64,000 nucleotides of DNA from Candidatus Sulfurimonas baltica. Lineage in GTDB: Bacteria > Campylobacterota > Campylobacteria > Campylobacterales > Sulfurimonadaceae. The notes beneath the pieces were generated by a model, which was not told where the DNA came from, ran no database searches, and worked only from the letters and a program-made list of their open reading frames with translations. Position numbers and translations under genes: made by a program. Position 1 is the first letter of the stretch, and each line of letters starts with the position of its first letter. This document shows positions 8,138 to 16,360 of this stretch, piece after piece. Where the stretch lies: contig NZ_CP054492.1 of NCBI RefSeq assembly GCF_015265455.1, forward strand, positions 2,480,001-2,544,000. The letters run 5' to 3'.

Positions 8138-8599
8138 ATGAAATTCAGAACACTAAAAAAGCAAAAAAAAGCAAAAAAGCCCACTGTTAAGTATATATAT
8201 GCTTCTTATTTACATAGAATAAAAGCATTTATTACAGATATGTTTATGATATATGCTCCTATTTTATATTTGATTGCCTATATTATTATGGATGGCAAAG
8301 ATGATTTTCAGTCATCACAACTTGCCCCTTTTATTGGTGTATTGATTTATGGTCTGATATATGCGACTCTATTAAGTAGATTTGGACAGACTCCTGGCAA
8401 AAAAGCTTATGAAATGAAAGTAGTTGATGATAAAAAGGGTGAATTAATCAGTTTTTTTAGAGCGGCTTGCAGATTTATAGCTTTTTTGTTTACAGCATCA
8501 ACACTTCTAGGACTTTTTCTCCCGTTTTACAGAAAAGACAAAAAAGGTCTGCATGATTTAATTTGTGGGACTATTGTTGTTATAGAGAAAAAAGATTAA
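8138..8599 (+). CDS. RDD family membrane protein
   Basis: A 153-residue protein starting with a very basic tail (KFRTLKKQKKAKKPTVK). The RDD signature is visible: YLHRIKAFITDMFMIYAP with the Arg and Asp of the name, GQTPGKKAYEMKVVDDKKGE in the middle, and FYRKDKKGLHDLICGTIVV at the end. There are three likely membrane helices (about 35-52, 65-82, 110-130). RDD proteins are membrane proteins of mostly unknown role; some are linked to transport. It is alone in its transcription unit and is followed by a palindromic repeat array. Confidence 0.85.
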   Translation: MKFRTLKKQKKAKKPTVKYIYASYLHRIKAFITDMFMIYAPILYLIAYIIMDGKDDFQSSQLAPFIGVLIYGLIYATLLSRFGQTPGKKAYEMKVVDDKKGELISFFRAACRFIAFLFTASTLLGLFLPFYRKDKKGLHDLICGTIVVIEKKD

Positions 8600-8614
8600 T
8601 TACTAATTTTATTT

Positions 8615-9008
8615 AGATTCTGAATCGAGTTCAGAATGACGGAGTCTGTTGGTTTTAGATTCTGAATCAAGTTCAGAATGACGGAGTCTGTTGGTTTTAG
8701 ATTCTGAATCAAGTTCAGAATGACGAGGTTTTGTTTCAGGATGACGGAGTTGTGAGTTTTTGAATGACGGAGTGTTTCGTCATTCCAAGCTTGACTTGGA
8801 ATCTAGTTCAGAATGATGGAGTCTGCTGGTTTTAGATTCTGAATCAAGTTCAGAATGACGAGGTTGTGTTTGAGAATGACGAGATTTGTTGATTGGATTC
8901 TGAATCAAGTTCAGAATGACGAGGTTTTGTTTCAGGATGACGAGGTTGTTGTTTCAGAATGACGAGGTTGTGCTTGAGAATGATGAAGTTGTATATTAAG
9001 AATGACGA
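8615..9008. repeat. Array of TTCTGAATCAAGTTCAGAA palindromes with degenerate half-copies
   Basis: Five or more full hairpins with arms ATTCTGAA/TTCAGAAT (one with loop TCGAG), a reverse-oriented one with arms ATTCCAAG/CTTGGAAT near 8782-8802, and many half units of the form TTNAGAATGACGANGTTNTG. The first copies are about 44 bases apart (acggagtctgttggtttt spacer), which marks tandem duplication. Orientation is mostly opposite to the arrays at 3764-4682. It separates the convergent RDD gene and pet operon. No coding potential. Confidence 0.88.
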
Positions 9009-9019
9009 AGTTTTGAGTT

Positions 9020-9039
9020 TATGTCACCATAGTGACATA
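9020..9039. repeat. Perfect 8-bp hairpin TATGTCAC/GTGACATA
   Basis: An eight-base stem with a CATA loop, just beyond the pet operon terminator. No T-run follows on either strand. It may add to termination between converging transcripts, or be a regulator site. Confidence 0.5.
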
Positions 9040-9048
9040 AGAAGAAAT

Positions 9049-9068
9049 CCAAGGAATTACTTCCTTGG
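9049..9068 (-). terminator. Terminator of the petABC operon
   Basis: The stem CCAAGGAA/TTCCTTGG with a four-base loop starts ten bases after the petC stop; on the minus strand it is followed by ATTTCTTCTT. Confidence 0.75.
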
Positions 9069-9078
9069 GTGTTACAAA

Positions 9079-10026
9079 TTAATGTAAGTCTTTCCATACC
9101 GATCTTTTCCAAAGAAAAGCAAAGATAGCAAAGATTAAGATGTACCACATTACATTTTGACCAACTGCTTCTCTCTCGTGACGTTTAGTATCACCAGCGT
9201 CTTTAAGATGCTCAATAACTTTCTCAGCAGACTCTGCAGTAACACCAACTCTTGGCATTGCAGTTCCAGCTAAGTGGTTTTGAGGATTTTCAATAAAAGT
9301 ACTTATATAGTGCTCTCCACGAGAACGGATATACATACTTAAATCTGGAGGTAATTTACCCATATATTTAACAAGAGAGTCTTGGTATTCTAACACTTGA
9401 ATGTCAAATGCCAAAGAGTCTTTTTTATGTTTAAATGTTGGCTTAGTACCAATTTGAGTCCAATTTTCATAAGAAAGAGCATGACATCTACCACAAGCAT
9501 TTTCATATGCAACTTTAGGAGTCAATTCATCTTTACTAACAGCAATCGACTGTAAATATGCAACCATATCTGCAACTTCTTGATCAAGGTCTCCACCAGC
9601 ACCAAAGAAAGGAACCATTGGGTGCATCTTACCTTTGTTTGCGTCAAATTTATGCTCAACTTTTAGAGCATGTGCAGGATTTTTAATTAAGTCAGTTAAA
9701 AATTTAACATCATAAACAGCACCAGCATCACTTAAATCAGGTGGGTTAACACCATAACTTGCAGCAGCACTTACTGCATCCATAGGAGCAGGCATACCAT
9801 CTTTAGAAATTGAGTGACAACCTGTACAAGCTGCTGCCCCTGTTACTAATGCTTTTCCATTAGCAGCGTTACCAGTTTTAGTAACACTTGGTAAATCAGC
9901 GTAATTAAAATTTTCACTATCTACTTGTTTATGCATTACATGGTGAGCATAAGGCTCAACCAAGTAGTAAGTTACAAGTGAGAAGAAAACAACAACTGCT
10001 AATATTAAAGGTTCTTTATTTTTCAT
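9079..10026 (-). CDS. petC: Ubiquinol-cytochrome c reductase, di-heme cytochrome c subunit (PetC)
   Basis: Electron-accepting c-type cytochrome of the bc1 complex. It has an N-terminal anchor (residues 8-25), then two CXXCH heme sites, ACTGCHSI near residue 70 and ACGRCHAL near residue 180, and a C-terminal helix (NVMWYILIFAIFAFLWKRS) before the tail. Two hemes in one subunit are typical of the Campylobacterota bc1 complex and differ from the mono-heme c1 of other proteobacteria. MVPFFGAGG and AMPRVGVT may supply axial methionines. It follows petB by 12 bases in the same operon and is followed by a terminator. Confidence 0.93.
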   Translation of the reverse strand: MKNKEPLILAVVVFFSLVTYYLVEPYAHHVMHKQVDSENFNYADLPSVTKTGNAANGKALVTGAAACTGCHSISKDGMPAPMDAVSAAASYGVNPPDLSDAGAVYDVKFLTDLIKNPAHALKVEHKFDANKGKMHPMVPFFGAGGDLDQEVADMVAYLQSIAVSKDELTPKVAYENACGRCHALSYENWTQIGTKPTFKHKKDSLAFDIQVLEYQDSLVKYMGKLPPDLSMYIRSRGEHYISTFIENPQNHLAGTAMPRVGVTAESAEKVIEHLKDAGDTKRHEREAVGQNVMWYILIFAIFAFLWKRSVWKDLH

Positions 10027-10038
10027 TTGTTTCGCTCC

Positions 10039-11253
10039 CTATACTTTTTTTTCACGTGCTGTTATAAATGGAAGTGCAATCCACATTCCAATAAACACTA
10101 GTGCAGCAACTAAACCAATAGTGCTAAAGATACCTTCTGGAGGTAATTTACCCATAGCAGTTAAAACAATCATAACTACAAGCATCATCCAGAACCAATA
10201 TTTAAATGCTCCACGACGAGATGCAGGAACTGCATTTGGACTTCTATCTAACCATGGTAATAGTACGAAAATAACTTGTGCAAAACCAAACGCCATTAGA
10301 CCTATATCAATAGAGAATGGACGAAGAATCTCATAAGACCATAAGAAATACCACTCAGGGTAGATGTGTGCTGGAGTCTTAAGACCATCAGCAGGGTCAA
10401 AGTTTACAGGATCCATTGCAAAACCATAATTGTAAAAAGTCAGGTAAAAGAAGAATACTAAGAAAATTCCAACAATCATCATATCTTTAGACATAAAGTC
10501 ATTTGCAAAACGCATAACTTTAGAACCAGCTTTGTCGCCATCTAAATATTTTTTAGCTTCTGCATCAAAGTCAATCTCTTCACCATCTTGGTTATTAACG
10601 TGTGGAATACGAAGAGCTGCAAAGTGAAGACCAATAAGACCCATAATTGCTAAAGGAACTAAAAGTACATGTAACATAAAGAAACGAGTCAAGAAAGCTT
10701 GAGCAGGAACATAATCCCCACGAATCCATTCAACAACGAAATCTGCATGTAAAGAACCACCACTGAAAAGGTTAGTAATAACCATACCTGCCCAATAAGA
10801 CATTTGTCCCCATGGTAACATATAACCAGAGAAAGCTTCTGTTGAAAATGCAATAAATAAAAGCATACCAGAAACCCAAATCATTTCACGACCTTTTTTA
10901 TAAGAGCCGTAATAGATACCTGTAAACATGTGAATATAGATAACTAAGAAAACAACTGATGCCGCAACACCATGTACATGTCTCCATAACCAACCAAAAT
11001 CTACGTCTCTCATTATTGTATAGTTAACGCTATAAAATGCTGTATCAACGTTTGGTTGATAATACATTAATAAAAATATGCCTGAAACTAAAAGTATTGC
11101 AAATGTGATTGCTAGAACCATACCCATTGCCCACAAGAAGTTAATGTTTTTAGGAATCCAATATTCAGATGCCATTACCTTTTCTACTTTTTCAATTGCT
11201 AATCGTTGGTTTAACCAATCTTTAACACTTGTCGCCTTTGTAAAATGTGCCAT
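10039..11253 (-). CDS. petB: Ubiquinol-cytochrome c reductase cytochrome b subunit (PetB)
   Basis: Membrane cytochrome b that oxidises quinol and carries two b hemes. Visible marks are the heme histidines in WLWRHVHGVAAS and RFFMLHVLLVPLAIMGLIGLH, GYMLPWGQMSYWAGMVIT of the Qo region, and the PEWYF motif (IYPEWYFLWSYEILRPF). At 404 residues it is of the long, single-polypeptide type. The product ends with a helix followed by TAREKKV. It lies between petA and petC with short spacers (14 and 12 bases), so the complex is made from one transcript. The window also encodes the cbb3 oxidase that would take the electrons. Confidence 0.96.
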   Translation of the reverse strand: MAHFTKATSVKDWLNQRLAIEKVEKVMASEYWIPKNINFLWAMGMVLAITFAILLVSGIFLLMYYQPNVDTAFYSVNYTIMRDVDFGWLWRHVHGVAASVVFLVIYIHMFTGIYYGSYKKGREMIWVSGMLLFIAFSTEAFSGYMLPWGQMSYWAGMVITNLFSGGSLHADFVVEWIRGDYVPAQAFLTRFFMLHVLLVPLAIMGLIGLHFAALRIPHVNNQDGEEIDFDAEAKKYLDGDKAGSKVMRFANDFMSKDMMIVGIFLVFFFYLTFYNYGFAMDPVNFDPADGLKTPAHIYPEWYFLWSYEILRPFSIDIGLMAFGFAQVIFVLLPWLDRSPNAVPASRRGAFKYWFWMMLVVMIVLTAMGKLPPEGIFSTIGLVAALVFIGMWIALPFITAREKKV

Positions 11254-11267
11254 TTATTTCCCTTTCC

Positions 11268-11792
11268 TTAAAGTGTTATGCCAGTTTCTTTCATTTTTGT
11301 GTATTCAGGTCCAGCTTCACCTAAAACCAATATGTTCCCATCTATTTTAAATGGAGGTATATCAAAACCGCGTGGAGGTGGAACTTTTGTAACTTCACCA
11401 GACCAGTCAAACTGACCGCCGTGACAAGCACATGCGAAACCTTCCTCTGCAGCATTGTAAGCAGGGATACAACCTAAGTGTGTACACAAACCAATTGCTA
11501 TCATATAATGTGAACCAGAAATAACAATGTCACGAGCTTTTTGACTTTCAGTTGCTCTTGAAACCATTGCTTCAGTCTTTTTCATAACAAAGATAGGTTT
11601 CCCTCTCCACTTTTCAGTTACCAAAACATTCTCTTCATATATTGACATATCAAGAGTTGTAAATCCAGCTGCTTTAACACTTGGAAGCGGATCCCAAGTT
11701 TTTTTCATTGCAACTAATGAACCTATTGCACCAACACCTGCAACGGCGCCAAATGCTTTGCCCATAAAACCTCTACGGCTACTATTATGCAT
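11268..11792 (-). CDS. petA: Ubiquinol-cytochrome c reductase Rieske iron-sulfur subunit (PetA)
   Basis: Carries the 2Fe-2S Rieske cluster that takes the first electron from quinol. The N-terminus has a twin-arginine signal and anchor (SSRRGFMGKAFGAVAG). Cluster ligands are CTHLGC and CACHGG, followed by FDWSGEV and PPPRGFDIPPF. The 174-residue length is normal. It is the first gene of petABC; a TATAAT box lies 34 bases before its start. Confidence 0.95.
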   Translation of the reverse strand: MHNSSRRGFMGKAFGAVAGVGAIGSLVAMKKTWDPLPSVKAAGFTTLDMSIYEENVLVTEKWRGKPIFVMKKTEAMVSRATESQKARDIVISGSHYMIAIGLCTHLGCIPAYNAAEEGFACACHGGQFDWSGEVTKVPPPRGFDIPPFKIDGNILVLGEAGPEYTKMKETGITL

Positions 11793-11825
11793 ATTTGCTC
11801 TCTTTCTTGTAATTTTTAAAGACTG

Positions 11826-11831
11826 ATTATA
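11826..11831 (-). promoter_or_regulatory. Putative -10 box of the petABC operon
   Basis: TATAAT on the minus strand, 34 bases before the petA ATG. No clear -35 box is visible at the usual spacing, which is common in this phylum. Confidence 0.35.
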
Positions 11832-11852
11832 TACTAAAATAGTTTTAAGTAA

Positions 11853-12731
11853 TTATAAATTTAAGTTTTCTTTTATAAATTTTACCATTTTGTTACTATT
11901 TTGTCTCATTTTAGAATACTTATGCTCATTTATGGACTCAAGGGCACTTAAAAGTGATTTTTTATCATAATTTTTAACTATTGGTATGTTTAACTCTTCA
12001 AAAAGCTCTAAAAAATCTGTAGTGTAATCATCTCTTTGGATATATATAGGTTTTCCACCAGAGGCAAGATTTTCTAAAACTGCCTGTGGGGATGCAGTGA
12101 TTAAAACTTCCGAATTCATAATAACTTCATCATAATCTTCAAACTCATAATGATTATAAAATTTTTCTTTTAGCATATCTTCATAATCAAAAAAGTAGTA
12201 AAAACCCAATAATAAATCAGGATTAAGTCCATCAATCATATTAAAGTTTTTCTCTAAATCTTTTTCATAGTCATCATCTCCGAAAAAATATGACAATTTA
12301 ATGGATTTTTCTTTTTCGAGTGCACCCTCTGCAAAGTACTTCTCATCTACTATATATGCGTTGCAAATATCTGCTCCATCTAAATATGGAGAGACTAAAA
12401 ACTCATTTAGCTCTTTTTTATCATCTTTTTTATCACTAACACGGATAAAAGTGGAAAAATACTTTCTCATATCTTCGAGCATTATAGGATTTGCTTCTTC
12501 GGAGTCAAATATTATCTTAGCGCCGCTATGCGCTATATTTGGGATATTTCTGATAACATCAATCCCTACACTGTTTTTTACACCAAAATGTTTCGCCTCA
12601 TGTGCAATACGGAAATCAGAACATAATAGTGTAATCTCAATGTCACCTAGTGAACGGATAATTGTGCATGCCCGTCTAAATCTGTCAAGACCAATGCGGT
12701 GTCCTGTATGTACGTAGTAATATATATTCAT
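11853..12731 (-). CDS. Conserved protein resembling a GT-B glycosyltransferase or PseG-like nucleotide-sugar enzyme
   Basis: 292 residues. The N-terminus (MNIYYYVHTGHRIGLDRFRRA) looks like the glycine-histidine loop that opens GT-B and PseG-type folds. The C-terminal half has NSEVLITASPQAVLENLASG, resembling the nucleotide-sugar binding region of such enzymes (a conserved run before a SGGxP-like turn). The middle is acidic, with DYEKDLEKNF and KDDKKELNEF. It starts ten bases after the mnmG stop, so it is probably co-transcribed with mnmG. No substrate can be named. It could instead be a non-catalytic relative. Confidence 0.5.
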   Translation of the reverse strand: MNIYYYVHTGHRIGLDRFRRACTIIRSLGDIEITLLCSDFRIAHEAKHFGVKNSVGIDVIRNIPNIAHSGAKIIFDSEEANPIMLEDMRKYFSTFIRVSDKKDDKKELNEFLVSPYLDGADICNAYIVDEKYFAEGALEKEKSIKLSYFFGDDDYEKDLEKNFNMIDGLNPDLLLGFYYFFDYEDMLKEKFYNHYEFEDYDEVIMNSEVLITASPQAVLENLASGGKPIYIQRDDYTTDFLELFEELNIPIVKNYDKKSLLSALESINEHKYSKMRQNSNKMVKFIKENLNL

Positions 12732-12740
12732 TGTTTTGCC

Positions 12741-14615
12741 TTACTTTTTTCTGCCTGCTATTTTTATATATATATGCAGTATCTCTATCGCCGCGGGAGT
12801 TATTCCGCTTATCATTGATGCTGATTGAAGAGTTGGAGGGTTAAAAGTCTCTAATTTTTCAACAATCTCTGTCGACAACCCGCTAACAATTCTAAAATCA
12901 AAGTTTTCTGGAATTTTGATTTTAAGATATTTTTTCATTTTTTCTATCTCTTCACTCTGCTTTATAATATAACGGGCATATTTCCCCTCGACAAGAATCT
13001 CTTCTTTAATATACTCATCATATTTATCTAGCTCTGGAAGTAGTTTTACCATTTTTGCTACATCAAAAGTTTTTCTAGCAACTAGCTGTTGAGCCGTTAT
13101 GGTGTCTTTTATCTTCTCTTCACCCATAGACTCTAAAAATTCTATAAACTCTTTGTTTGGAGTGTATTTTGTCTCATTAAGAAGTTGTGCACCATCTTGG
13201 ATTTGCTGGTGTTTTAGTTTTACTTTTTCATATACCTCATCACTAAGCAAACCAATCTCATGTCCATATCTGCTGAGTCTTGTATCAGCCGACTCTTCAC
13301 GAAGAAGAAGTCTATACTCTGCACGAGATGTAAACATGCGGTAAGGTTCTTTCGTACCTTTAGTTACCAAATCATCTATCAAAACCCCGATATATGCTTC
13401 ATCTCTACGTAATACAAGTGGCTCTTTTTCTTGAATACTAAGCGTTGCATTTATACCAGCCATCAAACCTTGAGCTGCCGCCTCTTCATAACCTGTTGTT
13501 CCGTTTATCTGTCCAGCAAGGTAAAGACCTTTGATTTTTTTAGTCTCTAACGAGTGTTTCAGTTCTCTTGGGTCTACAAAATCATACTCTATTGCATATC
13601 CATAGCGTACAATTTTTGCATTTTCCATCCCTTTTACGGAATGAATCATCTGCTGTTGAACCTCTGGCGGTAAAGATGTGCTCATACCATTTATATAGCA
13701 CTCTGTATTTTCCATAGTTTGCGGTTCAATAAAGAGGTGGTGTCTGTCTTTATCACGAAATCTATTCACTTTATCTTCTATGCTTGGGCAGTATCTTGGT
13801 CCAGTTCCCTCAATTTGACCCGTAAACAGTGGCGCTCTGTAAAAATTTGACTCGATTATATTATGAGTGTTTTCATTTGTGTAAGCTATAAAACATGGGA
13901 TTTGCTTCTTAGTTTTTCTAAACTCTTCGCGATTTGTTCTAAAACTAAATGGACTTGGAACTTCGTCTCCACCCTGCTCATCCATAACAGAAAAGTCAAT
14001 TGACGAGCTGTCAATTCTGGCACATGTACCAGTTTTAAGCCTCCCCATTTGCAGTCCGCATTTTTTCAGTGACTCACTAAGACCTACGCTCGTCTGCTCA
14101 CCAAAACGGCCACCCTCTTGTTTAATCTCACCAATATGAATAACACCTTTTAAAAATGTTCCACTTGTTACAATTACTTTTTTAGCTCTGTATTCATTTA
14201 AGAGGTTTGTTTTAACACCTTTTACCTCTTCGTCTTCTACTATAAGTGATTCTGCCATCTCTTGAACTAAGTCAAGATTTGGAGTAGTTAAGACTTTATT
14301 TCTTGCAATAACACGGTACTTATCCATATCTATCTGAGCACGAGAACCACGAACAGCAGGACCCTTTGTCTCATTTAAGATGCGAAACTGAATACCCGCT
14401 TCATCTGTAATAAGTCCCATTTCACCGCCAAGTGCATCTAGCTCACGAACCAAATGTCCTTTTGCCAAACCGCCGATAGCAGGGTTACAACTTGTAGCAC
14501 CTACATTTTCGGCAAGCATTGAAATCATTAAGGTTTTACTACCCATTCTAGCACTAGAAAGCGCAGCTTCAACACCTGCATGACCGCCGCCAATTATTAT
14601 TACATCATAATTCAT
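12741..14615 (-). CDS. mnmG: tRNA uridine-5-carboxymethylaminomethyl synthesis enzyme MnmG (GidA)
   Basis: FAD enzyme that, with MnmE, adds a carboxymethylaminomethyl or aminomethyl group to U34 of certain tRNAs. The N-terminal FAD site is [19 protein letters not shown]; the MnmG signatures [18 protein letters not shown] (about residues 43-60) and [13 protein letters not shown] (near 270) are intact, as is [16 protein letters not shown] near 370. The 624-residue length is normal. An mnmC-like gene further along (18128) could act on its product. The neighbouring Sel1-repeat gene is divergent. Confidence 0.97.
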   Translation of the reverse strand: MNYDVIIIGGGHAGVEAALSSARMGSKTLMISMLAENVGATSCNPAIGGLAKGHLVRELDALGGEMGLITDEAGIQFRILNETKGPAVRGSRAQIDMDKYRVIARNKVLTTPNLDLVQEMAESLIVEDEEVKGVKTNLLNEYRAKKVIVTSGTFLKGVIHIGEIKQEGGRFGEQTSVGLSESLKKCGLQMGRLKTGTCARIDSSSIDFSVMDEQGGDEVPSPFSFRTNREEFRKTKKQIPCFIAYTNENTHNIIESNFYRAPLFTGQIEGTGPRYCPSIEDKVNRFRDKDRHHLFIEPQTMENTECYINGMSTSLPPEVQQQMIHSVKGMENAKIVRYGYAIEYDFVDPRELKHSLETKKIKGLYLAGQINGTTGYEEAAAQGLMAGINATLSIQEKEPLVLRRDEAYIGVLIDDLVTKGTKEPYRMFTSRAEYRLLLREESADTRLSRYGHEIGLLSDEVYEKVKLKHQQIQDGAQLLNETKYTPNKEFIEFLESMGEEKIKDTITAQQLVARKTFDVAKMVKLLPELDKYDEYIKEEILVEGKYARYIIKQSEEIEKMKKYLKIKIPENFDFRIVSGLSTEIVEKLETFNPPTLQSASMISGITPAAIEILHIYIKIAGRKK

Positions 14616-14707
14616 ATATTATTCCATATTTTCTTTAGGCGAATTTTATCATTTTTGAGTATCATTTGCATAATATATATTCAATTAGTTAGGGTTTTTA
14701 ATAAATT

Positions 14708-15394
14708 ATGATAAACAAAGCACACGAAGCCTATAATAAAGGTGATTTTACGACTGCTTTTGAGCTGTATTCAACATTAGCAGAGAGTGGCAATGCAGAT
14801 GCTCAAACCTCTTTGGCATACATGTATCAAAATGCCCAAGGGTGTGAAAAAAACGATAAAAATGCACTTGAACTTTACGAAAAAGCAGCTGAGGCAAAAC
14901 AACCGTATGCACTTTTTAATTTAGCTATACTTTATATGAATGGTCTCGGTGGAGTACAACACGACCAATTCAAAGCACATGACCTTCACATGGAGGCCGC
15001 TACAAGAGAAGTTCCGCCTGCCATGTATGAAGCTGCACTGATGCTTGAGCGTGGACTTGGATGTTCACAGAACTATTCCGAGGCTGCTTTTTGGTATGAA
15101 GAGGGGGCAAAGAGAGGACATCTGGAATCTTTTAACAACCTTGGTGTCCTTTATAAAGAGGGTCATGGCGTTAGTTTAGACGAAGCTAGATGTTTTATCT
15201 GTTTTTCTAAAGCCGCCGAAGGTGGGTTGGCTGAAGGTCTTTACAACCTCGGTCAACTATACGATCAAGGTTTTGGGTGCGAGCAAGACCACGATATGGC
15301 ACTTGACTTGTGCAGAAAGGCTGCCTATAAAGGTCATGTAAAGGCTAAAGCAATTATAAAAGGTCTTCAAGAAGAGGGAAAGATAGTTTTTTAA
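14708..15394 (+). CDS. Sel1-like repeat protein
   Basis: 228 residues made almost wholly of about six Sel1-type (SLR) helical repeats of 36 residues, with the usual pattern of alanine, LYxxG and GxGVxxD (ADAQTSLAYMYQNAQGC, PYALFNLAILYMNGLGG, ESFNNLGVLYKEGHGV, EGLYNLGQLYDQGFGC). No signal peptide, so probably cytoplasmic, unlike the cysteine-rich secreted Hcp proteins of Helicobacter. The repeats form a solenoid for protein binding. Partner unknown. Its stop is followed by two palindromic repeats and then ribE. Confidence 0.85.
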   Translation: MINKAHEAYNKGDFTTAFELYSTLAESGNADAQTSLAYMYQNAQGCEKNDKNALELYEKAAEAKQPYALFNLAILYMNGLGGVQHDQFKAHDLHMEAATREVPPAMYEAALMLERGLGCSQNYSEAAFWYEEGAKRGHLESFNNLGVLYKEGHGVSLDEARCFICFSKAAEGGLAEGLYNLGQLYDQGFGCEQDHDMALDLCRKAAYKGHVKAKAIIKGLQEEGKIVF

Positions 15395-15401
15395 CGGAGG
15401 A

Positions 15402-15460
15402 GATTCCAAATCAAGTTTGGAATGACAACACACGTCATCCTGAACTTGATTCAGGATCTA
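15402..15460. repeat. Two inverted palindromic repeats in the ribE leader
   Basis: ATTCCAAA TCAAG TTTGGAAT (15403-15423) and ATCCTGAA CTTGA TTCAGGAT (15437-15457), in opposite orientations. The second ends only a few bases before the ribE ribosome binding site (AAAAGGAGAT, 15461-15470). In RNA the hairpin would stand directly upstream of the site. Confidence 0.85.
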
Positions 15461-15473
15461 AAAAGGAGATAAC

Positions 15474-16091
15474 ATTTTTACAGGACTAATAAGAGAGATA
15501 GCTAATGTTAAAAGTTTAGCAGGAAGCACTCTAACAATAAAAGCAAAACACAAAGCAAAAATCGGTGATTCTATTGCTATAAACGGTGCGTGTCTAACAG
15601 TTATAAAAGTTTTAAATGATGGCTTTAGTGTTGAGCTCTCCCCTGAGAGTCAAAAACTTTTAGCTATGGAGAACTACAAAAATGAAGTTCACATAGAACC
15701 TGCCATGATGATGGGCGATAGATTTGAAGGACATGTTGTTCAAGGACATGTAGATTGTATTGGCACTATAAAAGAGATAAGAAACAACGGAAACTCCTTT
15801 GATGTTTTTATACATGTAGATAAAAAATACATAGCTTTTGTTATTCCTAAAGGCTCTATAACCATAGATGGGGTCAGTCTTACTGTTAATGATGTAATGA
15901 GTGATAGTTTTAGACTCACTATAATTCCCCATACAATGAAAGAGACACTTTTTAGAAACTATAAAAAAGGCTCAAAAGTAAATGTAGAGACAGATATGTT
16001 TGCCAGATATGTTTCACACATAATCGCTCATCAGAGTAAAGCAGCCTCTCTTTCATGGGACGAAGTTGACTCAATAAGTGCAAGATATTAA
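15474..16091 (+). CDS. ribE: Riboflavin synthase alpha chain, apparent ATT start
   Basis: Makes riboflavin from two molecules of 6,7-dimethyl-8-ribityllumazine. The product is 205 residues with the two lumazine-binding barrels: FTGLIREIANV, then SIAINGACLTVIKV in the first, and GHVVQGHVDCIGTI and SITIDGVSLTVNDV in the second. RibE proteins begin MFTGLI, and here that place is ATT at 15474. An in-frame TAA at 15459 and no ATG, GTG or TTG before codon 65 leave ATT as the only start giving the full N-terminal barrel. AAGGAGAT lies at ideal spacing. Starting at ATG 15666 would delete most of the first barrel. The downstream flhB-like gene follows by two bases. Confidence 0.9.
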   Translation: MFTGLIREIANVKSLAGSTLTIKAKHKAKIGDSIAINGACLTVIKVLNDGFSVELSPESQKLLAMENYKNEVHIEPAMMMGDRFEGHVVQGHVDCIGTIKEIRNNGNSFDVFIHVDKKYIAFVIPKGSITIDGVSLTVNDVMSDSFRLTIIPHTMKETLFRNYKKGSKVNVETDMFARYVSHIIAHQSKAASLSWDEVDSISARY

Positions 16092-16093
16092 CA

Positions 16094-16360
16094 GTGCAAG
16101 ATAAAGCCGCTGCTTTAGAGTATGACAAAAAGAGCGGCTCCGCTCCAAAAGTTACAGCTTCGGGCAAAGGGACAATAGCTCAAAGCATAATCGCCAAGGC
16201 AAAAGAGTTTGATGTTCCTATATTTGCAAACGAGGCACTTGTAAACTCTTTGGTTGATTTAGAGATTGACAAAGAAATTCCGAGTGAGCTTTACCAAGCA
16301 ATAGCTGATGTTTTTATCTGGCTTATGAAAAATGAGAAAAGCTTTAAACTTGGAAAATAA
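16094..16360 (+). CDS. FlhB C-terminal domain paralogue (FlhX-like)
   Basis: 88 residues matching only the cytoplasmic C-terminal domain of the flagellar export protein FlhB: AAALEYDKKSGSAPKVTASGKG, IIAKAKEFDVPIFANEALVNSL and EIPSELYQAIADVFIWL. The NPTH self-cleavage site and the four membrane helices are absent, as in stand-alone paralogues known from Campylobacter and Helicobacter. It may act in the flagellar export gate. The start is GTG at 16094, three bases after the ribE stop. It overlaps recQ by 29 bases. Confidence 0.85.
   Translation: MQDKAAALEYDKKSGSAPKVTASGKGTIAQSIIAKAKEFDVPIFANEALVNSLVDLEIDKEIPSELYQAIADVFIWLMKNEKSFKLGK

Noticed and set aside
15666-16091. ribE start at ATG 15666
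   Set aside because: This would remove the first lumazine-binding barrel, which is well preserved from 15474 on and preceded by a good ribosome binding site.
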